Positions 12,501 through 22,800 of a DNA stretch of 64,000 nt are shown here, in pieces. Source of the stretch: Owenia fusiformis. Its lineage: Eukaryota > Annelida > Polychaeta > Sabellida > Oweniidae. Every line of letters begins with the position of its first letter. Positions within the stretch are counted from its first letter, which is position 1. The notes under the pieces were generated by a model. The model searched no databases. It had not been told where the DNA came from and saw nothing but the letters and a program-made list of their open reading frames with translations. The stretch lies in NCBI GenBank assembly GCA_903813345.2, contig CAIIXF020000010.1, positions 12,159,181 to 12,223,180 on the forward strand, given 5' to 3'. The position numbers and the translations under genes are program-made.

Positions 12501-15500
12501 ACCTCTGTTTAATAATTTTCAATAAACCTATCAGCAAACGTGTAAATGATAAATTTGACGTTCTGTTACATATTGGTGAAGCAGTCTTTGGGATATGGCC
12601 TAAATTTCTGAATTTCCACTATGTCCCTGTATACCCCTACTTAAAAACATGTATGTTATTTGTCATTTTTCATTATGAATCAAACATAAATGTATTTTTT
12701 CTTGTTTACATGAAGAATGAACTTTTTGTTTTCAAATATTGAAAGATGGTACTGCATTTATTTTTTCATGATATGGAGGAAACAAATGCGTGTCAATTTA
12801 CACTGTAATATCCCACACACTTATATTTCAAGGGTAGTTTTGAAGAATAATCAAGAAAATCCATGTTTTCAAATGAATTCATCCTTGTCAAAGAACGTAA
12901 ATGAGGATATGCGGTTTAAAAAACTAACAACATGTTTTAAGTTCTTACAATTCTTGTTTAAAACAAACATTTCGAAAGTTGTGATTTCGAATGTAATATC
13001 CAACTCAATGAAATTTGTTGATATTTGTGAATTATTTCTTTCGGAATGCACATTGCTGGATCACAGAACCTTGCCTTGTTCGAGATGCACAAAAAGGGTA
13101 TTGCTAATACTTGACGTCGTTCGGATATTCGGATATGATTGACATTTTCGTTAATCTCCAACCACTGTAACTTCCAACTTAATTTTTGAAAGCCAAATAT
13201 GATAGTCATGAATCGATATTTAAGTCACACATGGATGCATACATCATGTGTCTACATTAACTGTCGAATACATGCCGACTTTCATTTATTTGAATATACA
13301 CAGTTAACTCAAATCATCAATTCTCGAAACGGTTTATTATATAACCTGACCTGTGTTTAATGTTTCATTTTAATTTATAATTATGGTATCGGATTTGAGT
13401 ATGATTTTAGTCGAGGCTTAAACAAAGCAATAAAACTGCGTGAAACCTTTTGTGAAAATTCGAACGATTTTTCAAGAATCCTCCTTCAAAGTGTTACCAC
13501 AGTGCTCCCCGGGAGAGGAAATTTCGTCTTATGTAATCAAAATAATAGCGGGTGGTTTGAATTTTTGTTTGAGTTAAGAGCTTAGCATCTATAAATTTGA
13601 AAATGTGTCGCCTCATTGAGAGGTACATGCAGATTTTGGCGATCTATCTTTATAAAAGGCTAAATTCTGTGCAAAAACAGGAGTTGACACGCTTACATTT
13701 GGAATTGAAATTTCCTACATAATTGTCGACTCATGTTTAAAAGTCACGAAAACAAGGTTGAACACAAAATAATAACCTAGTTACTGTCTATTTAGCATGG
13801 GATCACTGAGGGAAATATTCTTAATGACTTAAATCGTTAACAGTTAAGTTGTATTCCAAGAAACTTATCAATTTAGAAATGCAAAATGTTTAATTTTGTT
13901 TTTCAATTGTAAAAATGGCACCTGTAGAGAACAACGTTTTACAAAATTATTTAAAACGGAGATATTAACTGATGTAACATTCTTTGCCATGTGTCAGGGA
14001 GTAAATAAGAAGAATTTGCATTTGATTCTATATCTTGTTCCCAAAGGAGTTTGTTAAGGAGCGGTATATCTTAACGTACTTTTATCATCCCGAACTCAAA
14101 TATTTCGAATCCTTATTTCGACAACGCTTTGTTGAGAATGGATTCAAGATGTACTCAAAATTAATACGTTAAAAGATGTATTATCATCTTAATAACCACC
14201 TCAAAAATTATTTTGGAAATCAAAGATGGACGATTTTTGAGATTTTTATTTTCGAATGTTGACTTAGTTACTTGGCTTGACTGATAAGTGGAGTGAGGTC
14301 TTCATCTTTGATGTGTTTTTTTGTTTCAGATTGGCTGTATATTTGTAGCAGCGTTGATGCAATATTTATTCTTGGTGACAATCGTGTGGACACTTTGTTT
14401 AATTGTTATTTTATACAAACAGGTATTTTCTAAATATTGATACTCTTTTGTGAAACAAAATTCAAGATTAAAATGTACAGTTTATAACCTCATTCTCTCT
14501 CATAACTAAATAGTATCGTATAACCATTTTGTAAAGATTTTGTTAAATGAAGTCAACCTGCATCCAAGAACTATCATCAACCCTTCTATCCAAAACGCTT
14601 GTTTTATAGGCTTTTGAGGAATGCAAACCCATCGGTCGGAGAAAGAGAATCGTTTATGCAATATTTTGTTGGGGTATTCCACTGTTTGTATCAGCAGTCT
14701 CAGTTGGTATAGGGTTCGAGCAGTACATGGACATGCAGAATTTGGTGTGAGTTAACACCATATTTGATACAGTCTACATGGAAATATATTTCATATATCA
14801 TATTATATTATATCCTATTATATTATATTATGTTATATGATATTATATCATGACATTTATATAATATAACATAATATTATATGATATTATATTATAGTAT
14901 CATATTGTATTGTAATTAAGCCACCTAAAATAAGATGCTGATTTCATTTTCATGTTGTATCATCATCATAGTCCTGAGTAATTTTGGATAAGAGATTATC
15001 CAATAAGGATTATCACAGAGGTCTTATCGTATATAATGCCGTATCTTCTAAGGGACAATGCATAATGATGCAATATATGGCAAGGGGTCTAAAATCAGTT
15101 TTATGTAATCTGACCATTACATTGTAGATGCTGGCTGACCCATACCGAAATGGTCAGTCTAGGATGGTTTATTCCACTGGGTGTGTTTACATTGGTAAGT
15201 GTTTCATATTTATAGTTCTATAGTTCTAACAATTAAAATATATATTCTTATAGGTATCACACAATATAATATTTCCACAACTGAACATCAAGTGTGACAT
15301 TAAAACCTCTTTGCTAAAATAGCTGAGTTTTTCACAATTCCAAAAATTGTAGTAGTAATTTTATATCATTCGCTGTCACAAAACAATGCAATGAAATTCA
15401 ATGGCTTGTTTCTTTTGAGTTTATATTTCATATCCGATTTAAAATGGATATTTCCATTTCCAGGTGTGTGTAATAGTTTGGGCAAAGGGCTTTAGTTATA

Positions 15501-17547
15501 TGGGAACCCAGATGGTTGACACAAATGACGCTGATAGAGAAATGGAATTCGAAGCAAAACGGTATTCAATTTAGGTGGAATTAGAGGCAAAATGATATTT
15601 GATTTAAATGAATGCAAAATGGTATTTGATTTAAAAGGATGCAAAATGGTATTTGGTTTACATCTATATTAATAATTTTCAGCAAGTGATTTCATTTAAA
15701 TATAATTCGAGATGCAAAACGTAATTTTAATTTAAATGAAAGTTGAAGCAAACGGTATTTAAATTTCAATGTAGGCAAAGCATGGATATTCTTTGGAAAT
15801 AAATTACAAGTTGGTGGAGATATTTAAACTAATTACACAATCAAATTTTGCATAATAATTATGCTTTTATATCATTCCACTTTGTTACAGGGGGTATATG
15901 AAGCGAGTACTTGCACTTCTGATCGCATTATGTATCGCATGGAATGTGGATGTATACGAATCTGCATATGTCGCATTAGGAGGAAACGTACTTCTCGTAA
16001 GTATTGGTGACTGCTATTGCATGAAAAGATTATTCAACAATGGGTCTAACACTTCTTCAAAATTAGAATGGTTTATGGAAGTCTAGTTATGAAAATATCA
16101 AAGTTATGCTAAAAACAATGGATAGCATGAGTATTCCCTATGGGAAAATAACATGTGATATGTGGTTTTCAACTTTATCGCATGTCAATGCCCACCCCTT
16201 TTCAGAAGTTATTATGATGTAGAAGAAACGTTTGATATATTTAAATTGAGAAAAGCGAGATCATATTCTTGAATCCAAATGAAAAGGACCAAAACTGTAT
16301 TAAAAGAAACCTAGCAACAAAAGCAAACGCTAAGTGTAAACCTGTAATAAGAGAAATAGACTCTAAAAAACATGATCTAATGTGAAGGGAAATAATGTAT
16401 TTCCAATCGAGAGCTAATAGAGCTAGTATCCAGGACCAGAACACCAAGTGACATTTCATTCATACTGCGGTCATTCCAATATATGCTGAGAAATTGATAG
16501 CCAATACTCAGAACATCAAAAATAGTTGTAGGTACTAGTATTCTTAAAAGGTAGAGCATTCAGTCTCAAATGATGTGGGATAGACGACATCCAATCTGGA
16601 AGTCCATATACAATTCAATGGGTCAACATTCATTCGCAGAACCATCGTTATAGTCCATAAAACACAATAATTCACAATGTTCATCAGCAGAAAACTATGG
16701 CTGGTTTCCATCCCTATTTCTCAACCATTTTTAAAACAGTGACAAGTTGGGGTCCCAATGCAAAAAGTTTCAGTGAGTTGGATTGGCATTTTATTATCAC
16801 TTGAAGGAAAACATATTGTTTTAACAAAAACCAATATGTTTATGGATAGAAAGTACATGTTCTCATGGTTAAAGATATGACTGTCCAAAATCACTTGCCA
16901 TACTATATCCGGTCCTTTGTCATAGTGAATCTCACTGCTCCTCATTTTCGTGTTCTCTGTACAGTCCTTTATCATCCTATTCCCGCTGTGTTTCCTTGAC
17001 GAGGACATCATTGCTGAACGCAGACGTAGGAAGGCCGAGGCGGAGGACGAAGAAAAGAGACGCAACACCAAGAATCCTGACTGGACGCTACAAACCCTAA
17101 ATATACACGATAGAGAGTTTACACCTGAACCACAAGAGGTAATTCAATTCCATAACACACTTTGGGCTTATTGTGGGTATACCAGTCTAACCTCCTATTA
17201 TCAAATAACATGAGTGGAACACAGACGTGATGTAATCCTGTTAATTCAAAAAAAAGAAAATTGGAGAATCATTTACCAAATCATACCACCATATTGAACT
17301 TTGTCAACTTCTTATAAGACATGTACTTTGTCAGGTAAACGTATTCTCAAACTTTAAGACAATGTATCTTTTACCATTCAAGAAGTCATTGTTGTCTGCT
17401 GAATATGTTAATTACTAAAATACACTTCAACTTTTCAAATTCTACATTTTAATACGCATAATGTACTTTCAGACAAACGAAACGTGGATGGGATCAGAGA
17501 CTAAAGGAAAGATGCCTGCATACGTCCCATTTGATGATGCCTCTTGA
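75..17547 (+). CDS. Adhesion GPCR with TSP1 repeats (BAI/ADGRB-like architecture), 5'-partial, 26 exons
   Basis: Spliced model, exons: 75-245, 477-671, 885-1055, 1919-2089, 2203-2379, 2710-2901, 3147-3530, 3795-3893, 8384-8478, 8720-8911, 9321-9389, 9731-9863, 10109-10285, 10475-10601, 10777-10882, 11098-11147, 11363-11468, 11689-11792, 12162-12264, 14330-14422, 14610-14746, 15128-15194, 15464-15561, 15891-15996, 16965-17138, 17473-17547 (TGA). The exons sum to 3,572 nt and stay in one frame from the first partial codon to the stop. All introns used are GT-AG. Order: seven TSP1 repeats, Thr-rich linker, HormR, GAIN, GPS, seven helices, tail of about 70 residues. Family knowledge: such receptors self-cleave at the GPS and signal through a tethered agonist after extracellular binding or force. 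TSP1+HormR+GAIN+7TM is the layout of vertebrate BAI receptors, but the tail here is much shorter and lacks their PDZ-binding end, so orthology is not claimed. The start and upstream exons are missing. A secreted-protein gene lies antisense in intron 3894-8383. Confidence 0.93.
1056..1918 (+). other. Receptor intron between TSP1 exons 3 and 4
   Basis: AT-rich intron of 863 bp with an A-rich, AAT-type simple-sequence stretch near 1590-1612. I see no coding potential and no structured repeat in it. Confidence 0.6.
3795..8478 (+). CDS. HormR domain of the adhesion GPCR (two exons around a 4.5-kb intron)
   Basis: Exons 3795-3893 and 8384-8478 join in phase 1 to give a C-P-x(n)-W-L-P ... C-L-E-G-F-I-G then R-R-C-L-P-G-G-V-W-G-N segment. 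This is the cysteine/tryptophan pattern of the hormone-receptor (HormR) motif found just before GAIN domains in many adhesion GPCRs. The match across a 4.5-kb intron supports the join, because neither half makes a domain alone. The second exon ends in phase 0 at a standard GTAAAT donor. Confidence 0.85.
4512..4845. repeat. Degenerate tandem repeat, period about 138-140 bp, in a receptor intron
   Basis: Two-plus copies of a unit built from AAAATCGGG(A/G) phrases. The block containing TTTCTAGAAAGAAATCTGG occurs at about 4558 and again at about 4696. Within each unit the shorter phrase 'GGAGAAAATCGGGAT' recurs, so the array has two levels of periodicity. Confidence 0.75.
5699..5930. repeat. 116-bp tandem duplication, two near-identical copies
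   Basis: Copy 1 is 5699-5814 and copy 2 is 5815-5930. Both begin GATTTGAATAAACTGGAATA and contain GTGGACTCGTCTGGAGTCGC. They differ at only a few positions near their 3' ends, which indicates a recent duplication. The overlapping antisense reading frames here are a by-product of the repeat. Confidence 0.85.
6259..6264 (-). promoter_or_regulatory. Candidate poly(A) signal (ATTAAA) of the nested PAN-WSC gene
   Basis: TTTAAT on the + strand reads ATTAAA on the - strand, about 118 nt downstream of the nested gene's stop codon. This is the second most common animal poly(A) signal and lies at a plausible distance. In AT-rich DNA such hexamers also occur by chance. Confidence 0.3.
6382..7736 (-). 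CDS. Nested gene: secreted PAN/apple-WSC domain protein, 199 aa, 3 exons
   Basis: Complete gene inside the receptor's intron 3894-8383, on the opposite strand. Coding exons: 7451-7736 (ATG at 7736), 6863-7000, 6382-6557 (TAA). Both introns are GT-AG and phase 1. The N-terminus 'MRAHWYCILFYTISLHCSAS' looks like a signal peptide. Residues about 30-90 have the C-x3-C-x5-C-x(n)-C spacing of a PAN/apple fold (C-I-M-K-C-L-L-H-V-T-C). The other two exons encode a clear WSC domain: I-G-C-Y-V-D, R-D-L-P, N-C-A-A-T-C-R, Y-F-G-V-Q-Y-G-S-Q-C-F-C-G, and a final N-C-G-G-R-Y-R-Q-D-V-Y. WSC domains are eight-cysteine modules thought to bind carbohydrate. PAN domains bind protein or carbohydrate. No transmembrane segment follows, so a secreted protein is expected. 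The ATG is preceded by AT-rich non-coding DNA; an upstream non-coding exon cannot be excluded. Confidence 0.85.
8060..8141. repeat. Imperfect inverted repeat in a receptor intron
   Basis: Left arm near 8060-8085 (TGTTAGACTGGTCATCGCC) and right arm near 8113-8141 (CGATGGTCAGTCTAAGACG) are imperfect complements around a GC-rich centre. Probably a short foldback element; origin unknown. Confidence 0.45.
8720..11468 (+). CDS. GAIN domain and GPS autoproteolysis site of the adhesion GPCR (eight exons)
   Basis: Eight exons (8720-8911 to 11363-11468) encode about 290 residues with the weak helix-then-strand character of a GAIN domain. Segments such as F-T-I-K-L-D-P-P are typical of GAIN subdomain B. 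The last exon ends with C-E-C-N-H-L-T-S-F-T-V-L-M. The H-L-T triad predicts cleavage between Leu and Thr. The new N-terminus, T-S-F-T-V-L-M, fits the tethered-agonist consensus with hydrophobic residues at the usual positions. The upstream cysteine pair (K-C-V-Y-I-D, then D-G-C-R) is present, although the tryptophan often seen beside it is replaced by tyrosine. From sequence alone the receptor should be cleavage-competent. Confidence 0.88.
9177..9204. repeat. Near-perfect palindrome, 13-bp arms
   Basis: CAGGATTCATATG, a two-base spacer, then CATATGAATCCTG. It lies in the receptor intron 8912-9320. It could form a strong hairpin. It may be the fused ends of a small inverted-repeat element. Confidence 0.7.
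11471..11620. repeat. ATATT-type low-complexity tract
   Basis: Long run of alternating TATATTATA and TATCATAT words inside the intron after the GPS exon. A similar tract occurs at 14780-14910. Simple-sequence expansion; no coding potential. Confidence 0.75.
11689..17547 (+). CDS. Seven-transmembrane (class B2) region and cytoplasmic tail of the adhesion GPCR
   Basis: Nine exons encode seven hydrophobic segments. TM1 follows 'NPAAIIGGLIQLVSIII'. TM3 begins at G-C-I-F-V-A-A-L-M-Q-Y and contains the conserved V-W-T-L. TM4 lies in exon 14610-14746, TM5 spans exons 15128-15194 and 15464-15561, TM6 is in 15891-15996, and TM7 crosses into 16965-17138. The TM3 cysteine and the C-W-L of extracellular loop 2 would form the conserved disulfide. 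I placed the donor of exon 14610-14746 at 14747 (GTGAGT) rather than 14745, because only that choice keeps C-W-L in frame. The tail has a charged, predicted helical stretch (E-R-R-R-R-K-A-E-A-E-D-E-E-K-R-R) and ends F-D-D-A-S, which is not a PDZ-binding motif. Confidence 0.9.
12420..14281. mobile_element. 1.86-kb TIR DNA element filling a receptor intron
   Basis: Terminal inverted repeats of about 30 bp: GTCAAGCCAAGTAACTTAGT at 12420 and its complement ending at 14281 (TTACTTGGCTTGAC). The match extends through CAACATTCGA with one mismatch. The element occupies all but about 200 bp of the intron 12265-14329. The 141-codon open frame inside (12717-13142, + strand) has no transposase motif I can recognise, so this is probably a non-autonomous or degraded element. 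No clear target-site duplication was found. Confidence 0.7.
14780..14910. repeat. ATATT-type low-complexity tract
   Basis: Runs of TATATTATATCATATTAT-like sequence in the intron after the TM4 exon, similar to the tract at 11471-11620. Confidence 0.7.
15997..16964 (+). other. Receptor intron between the TM6 and TM7 exons
   Basis: 968-bp intron. Apart from short antisense open frames with no recognisable motif, I see nothing structured in it. Confidence 0.5.
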
Positions 17548-17573
17548 TTTATTGTTGAACAACACTTGTTGGG

Positions 17574-18245
17574 TTTACACTAGAGCCCTAAGACGTCTTG
17601 GGTAAAACGTTTTAGCGTTAAACGTTTTACAAATGTAATGTAAATCCAGATTTTCTCAAGAGCTCTCGGCTAAAAGCGCTTAGCTATAACGTTTTAGGAC
17701 CCTAGTCATAGCCAAGACGTCTTAGCGTTAAAACGTTTTACAAAGTGAGTGTATATCCATCGGTTTTAGCTAAGAGCTCTTAGTCCGATTTTGTGCGTTG
17801 CACTTTCTGTTTAAATGTGTCCCATGGTCCTTTCTTTTGTCCAAGCCATTGTTCCCGATATTGTACATCGAGAAGAACCATCTTCATCTTTGCTTGGCGT
17901 TCTTCCATATTCCTTATATATGCATCAACTCGTGCTGCTTTCTTTCGTGCTTTTAACAACGCCCTCTTCAGGACATATATATATTTGCGAACCCGATGCA
18001 TCCTTTAGCAAAAACCTAAGTAGAAACGGAATAGCCAGATTGACTGAACCGTCCTTCAACCAGTACTGAACTGAACTGGTATTTCATATAACATGTATAA
18101 CTTAATATCTCCAAGACATCCTAGGAAAACTGGTGTAAACTCTATCATATTTCGTAAGACGTCTTGAAAATGCTGATGTAAACTCAACATAATTTTTCTA
18201 AAACGTTTTAGCCAAGACGTCTTAGAATACCGCGTGTAGTGTAAA
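17574..18245. mobile_element. 672-bp TIR element with ACGT-type palindromes, in the receptor 3' flank
   Basis: Ends TTTACACTA... and ...TAGTGTAAA. Inside each end lie the palindromes AAGACGTCTT and TAAAACGTTTTA in matching inverted order (17590-17615 and 18199-18223). Further copies of these palindromes, plus AAGAGCTCTTA, recur inside near 17655-17780. The element starts 27 bp after the receptor stop codon, so it lies in the 3'UTR or immediately next to it. A 73-codon basic open frame on the - strand (17780-18001) is its only coding potential; I cannot assign it. Confidence 0.7.
17780..18001 (-). pseudogene. Possible coding remnant inside the TIR element (73 codons)
   Basis: Lys/Arg-rich frame starting M-H-R-V-R-K-Y-I-Y-V-L-K-R, followed by a predicted helix with R-N-M-E-E-R-Q-A-K-M-K-M. 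The position between the inverted repeats suggests a leftover of the element's own protein. No catalytic motif is visible, and it could equally be a chance frame. Confidence 0.25.
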
Positions 18246-19847
18246 TTGGACTACTTATGTAACACATTTATCGTGTGACTGTAGATATACTTTAATCGGG
18301 GAAAAATATATCAAGGCGTGGACATAAGGCATGGATAAGAATATTTCATAGGAAACTGGACTCATCTGATTTATTTAGTTTATTCCAGTCATCATTTTGT
18401 CTAACCATCTTAAGAATAGTACCCTGTGAAAGCTTATTAGGCGTGTTGCTAGAGTTCCTCTTTACTATGTTCATTTAAAATACAAATCAATTTAAAAAAA
18501 GCATTTTGGCCAACAAAATGAAGTTACACCATTAAAATATGTCAGTTTTTACCATTAGATGGTAACCATACTTACATTGTAAAAGGTAACTTTTTATCTT
18601 TAATTTCCTTAGCTTTTACAGTACATGCATTATTTGTAAGATTATCCTTATGGAGAGAGACCATTGAGTTAATGGGAGATTCTACATCCATTTCTAAAAG
18701 CCATGTACACATAGTTTATTTAATATAATGTTATGAAAATATTATTTCTCTGTTTTTTGTAGAAATTTGAAAACTTTTTAATCTGAGAAAATTTAAATTA
18801 TATATTCATGTGTAAATAATGATGTTTTGGTTAAACTATTTACGCTTTTAAGAGTGGCTATAGAAGGAAATAATTGTAAATATATTATTCTATAAAAACA
18901 TGTTACTGTTTTATGAAATGAGTTTTAAAGTGATGATCCAGTTCTTGACTATGTTTAGTTTCAACTAACTCTGATTTTTTTATCATTTGGAATATTTTTA
19001 ATTTCAAGATGTGTGAATTCATCGATTATCAAACTTAGTTGTTTTTGACTGTTTAGACTATTAAAATGTAACATGGTACAAACTCGATTATGTTGAGTAG
19101 CAACCTTTATATCATTAGGAATGATAGTAAATTGATTTATTGATTTTATCAAAAGTATTTTTGATTACGCTTTACAAAATTAAGATCTCGAATAAATCAA
19201 TGAACCTGGCTTTCTCAGGCACGTTCACTTAAACTTTTGCCCTGTCCTAATAAAACCATGTGGCCATCCCTCTGTAACATGCACGAATAATTACTTATGC
19301 ACTACAATGCCAGCACATTGATGCAGATAAAGCACGTTTAACCCCATACACTAATCTGACTTTCAGTCATTAATCCTATAAAACCTCTGTCTCTAACAAC
19401 ACCAGACTGGTCAAGATGTTCGTCCCCAAAGCTTATCAGTTCAAACTTGAATTATTGAATGAAATATGTCTATGATTTATTTTCTGTGAAATCAGATGAA
19501 TAAACATAGACCTATATTCCATTCAATAAACTATTTCAATTGTTTATGTGAGGTATTTGTAGTTCGTAGAAGTATCACATTGGAGTGTTTGTGCTCCTTC
19601 AAATCACCTGATTTGATAAGAAATCACCTTTAATTTACGTGGCCTATGGTCATAGAGACACCTTAATAAGCGTTTATCACCATCGAAGTAAACATAACAC
19701 ACTGCTATCAAAAATGTTAATATATATTTGGCAATGTGCTGGCGACATCCTTGACAAAACTGCACACACAATAATTTAGATAATTTACATTAATTCTTTT
19801 TAGATATTGAGAATAAAACATTGAGAAGTCATATTTTGCAGCATTCT
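18246..19847. other. Intergenic region between the convergent receptor and MCT-A genes
   Basis: About 1.6 kb of AT-rich DNA that must contain both 3' ends. On the + strand AATAAA occurs at 19191 and 19249, and ATTAAA near 18531; I cannot say which is used. No coding frame or repeat was recognised. Confidence 0.5.
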
Positions 19848-22800
19848 TCAAGGCGCTTGGGCGTGTCCATTTTGTTCAGACCCTAAAGGGGGTAATGGTA
19901 AATCCTCAGTGCTAGATACAGGTACATATTGAGTCTGTCCACTTTCGAATAAGTGTGGCCGATGTTTCTTTTCCCATTTATTAAGAGTTCTTACAGTGAA
20001 GCCTACTACTCCTGCGACTGATATCAGAATGCCAGATGAGTAAAATGAGATGGCATAACTTTGGTTCTCTTCGTCGTACAAAACCCCTGAAAGAAAGAAA
20101 AGATGGATGTACGGACCTTGTGACAATTTTTTACATGTTCAACGGAGTTTTCTTAATAAAACTGCTTTCCATATGCATTCCAGATGTAGTTATTCAGTCA
20201 ATTCCAACAAATATACAATGGAACGACTTGTTTTTCTGTAGAGAATCTACTAGTTAACCACTCCTTCCAAATATGGAATCAACTTCCTTCTATCCTTTAA
20301 CAACACAGAATGGGATATCGTATGACTATCCTCATCCATAGGTATTTGCGGTATGCAATGTGTCATTGCTTGAGAAGAACAGACGACAGATCAGATGTTC
20401 TGAACTTTTGGCCAATCAAATTGCAATATAACAAAGTGCTATCTGCTTGCATTCGAGAATGTAACCGCCGGTTGACGATTTAACCTGCAATCTAATGGCC
20501 AATATATTTAGATATGAATGGAATAGTGGCAGGTACTATTCATATTTAAATTTATTGGCCATAAGATAGTAGGTTAAACCGCCAGGCGTCAGTTGAATTC
20601 GCGGCTGCTACCCTAAGCCTATGGATGAGTCCAATGCACGATTTTGACCATTGATTTCTACATATTTTAGCGGTTGCACTGACTCCTAATATTTGTATTT
20701 TCTCGTGAATGGTATCACTAATGATTCAGTCTTTATCATATTTAAATTCTTATATGTACCTGCTAATGGTGTTCCGACGACTGAGGCTATTCCTTGGAAT
20801 AACAGCAGTATACCAAAAGATTTTGTCAACATAGCTAGCCCCAACAGATCCGTTAATATTATGGTTCTAAGAGATATGAAACATGCTGAAAACAGAAAAA
20901 CAACAATTCTTGATGGAGCTGTCAGACTTAGACCATGTGATCCCACCGTTTGCCACCGTGTGGATACTTTGGAGCAGACGGCGGGACACTGTACGGAAAC
21001 ACAGTGGGCAAAACAAATAGTCTTACAACAAGACATCCCCCATCACACCGAATACAAAAATTGATGTCAAAAGTAATGCACAAAATTAGCCACACTGTGG
21101 CGAATTGTGAACCGACGTGGCTAATGTGACAACTACTTTAATTAAACTCATGGATATTGTGATACATCGCGGTGTACAATTTGAACAGTTTTCTATATGA
21201 TCCACTCGTTGGCTGTCGGTAGTCGACAGGGTGAATAAATTGGCCAGTCTACCTATGGACCTTTAACATGCATGGATATTGGTGTCTCACTAGTGTCACC
21301 CATATCATGTCGTAATGCGTCTTTCTTTGTCCGCGTTAAGTAACCCTTTAACTTACCAATGCAAAGTCCATAGATGACACACACCAACACGAACATCCAA
21401 TACTGGGTACAATGTGGGATGGCTATACACACTGCCCCGGCGACCACCAGTGCGAAGTTGTTGATGACTAAACAATCCGCCCAGGTTCGATCAGAGAGCC
21501 AACCAGCTACAACCCTTCCCGCTGTATTGGATATACCTAAGATAAAAAATATGCGGTTATTCGGTGGTTGGTTTAGGATTGTTTTAATCTCCGTAGCATT
21601 GATTTGATGCCCCACATATCAGCCTATATTCCCAGTACTGTAGGCTGTTAGTTGGTTGTTTTTGCCATTTATCCAATGGCATGGTTTAGAGAATGAAAGT
21701 AAGTTAACTGGTAAATATCAACATTTCATTCATAGAAACTATATTATTCTTTCTTGGTAAATAATTAATGAGAAGTTCCCCATTGGTAAAAGCAACCATA
21801 AAACACCAAGACCACACGAGAATAAAACCCCCAATATAGAAAGAATATGGATCCATTTATCTATCTGAATCTTAAATGTTTTGGCCACTGCCACTTGCTA
21901 AAAACAAAACTGGATGTGATTCCACGAGGATTGAATCAAAATCTACTCCACTACAAATACTGCATTTTGAAATAACAAGCAAGATATCAGAACAGAAAAA
22001 CATTTACAAATCACGTATCAAGAGGATTTTCAAAATAATTGTTTAATATAATTTTTATACAACCCATGTTTTTATTGTTTACTAACAAAACAGTCCAAAT
22101 GAAAGATATCCATATTGCAGTTAAAGATTCTACTAGGTACGTGTAATCCTTCGTGCAGCTATATATCTCAAAGAGAAAGAATGATTTCTAGATTGGTAAG
22201 CCCAGTAAGCACTGGCGGATGGCGGGGGGGGGGGGATTTCAAAGTTTGGGCTCACTTTTGGGTTTTAGGGGCCCAAACTTTTTTTTAACTCTGACCTGAA
22301 ATTTGCCCCCCCCCCCCCTCCTTGTTGGTTCCCATATCCGCCCCTGGTAAGTACCAAGTTGATAGAACAACCAGAAAACATGAAAATTCAACATGACAAG
22401 GATACCATATTAAAAACCTAACAAACCAGTAGAATCCTTGGAATCTATCCTATACTTTTAAAAAGCCGCTCATGTAATTGTAAAACATCCAAAATTGTTA
22501 TTGGCACATATGGGGAACGATTATTGAGGACATACGCTAAATTAGACTGACTCCCTCACACAAAATGAAACTGCTGCCCGTTAATTTAGTTTTTTTAACC
22601 CTAGAAGCCCTGTTAAGTTTTTTCCCATAACTCCTTATTGGCACCTGGTATGGTCTTCAGTAGCTGAAGCTACATATATATCAATGATGTTTCTGAAAAA
22701 ATCAGCAATATTGTACATAGGGTAATTGATTTAATATGATGTAATCATCAGCTCCAATAGACAAAATATTACACCAAATTGTAGATAATTGAATCAAGTT

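Noticed and set aside
12717-13142. 141-codon + strand frame in a receptor intron
   Set aside because: It lies inside the 1.86-kb TIR element and shows no transposase or other domain motif. In AT-rich DNA one such frame over this length is not significant.
14745-14746. Alternative donor GTGTGA at 14745 for the TM4 exon
   Set aside because: It would shift the frame and destroy the conserved C-W-L of extracellular loop 2; the overlapping GTGAGT donor at 14747 keeps it.
20693-21064. 123-codon + strand frame opposite an MCT-A exon
   Set aside because: Shadow of exon 20760-20885 and its intron; no motif of its own.
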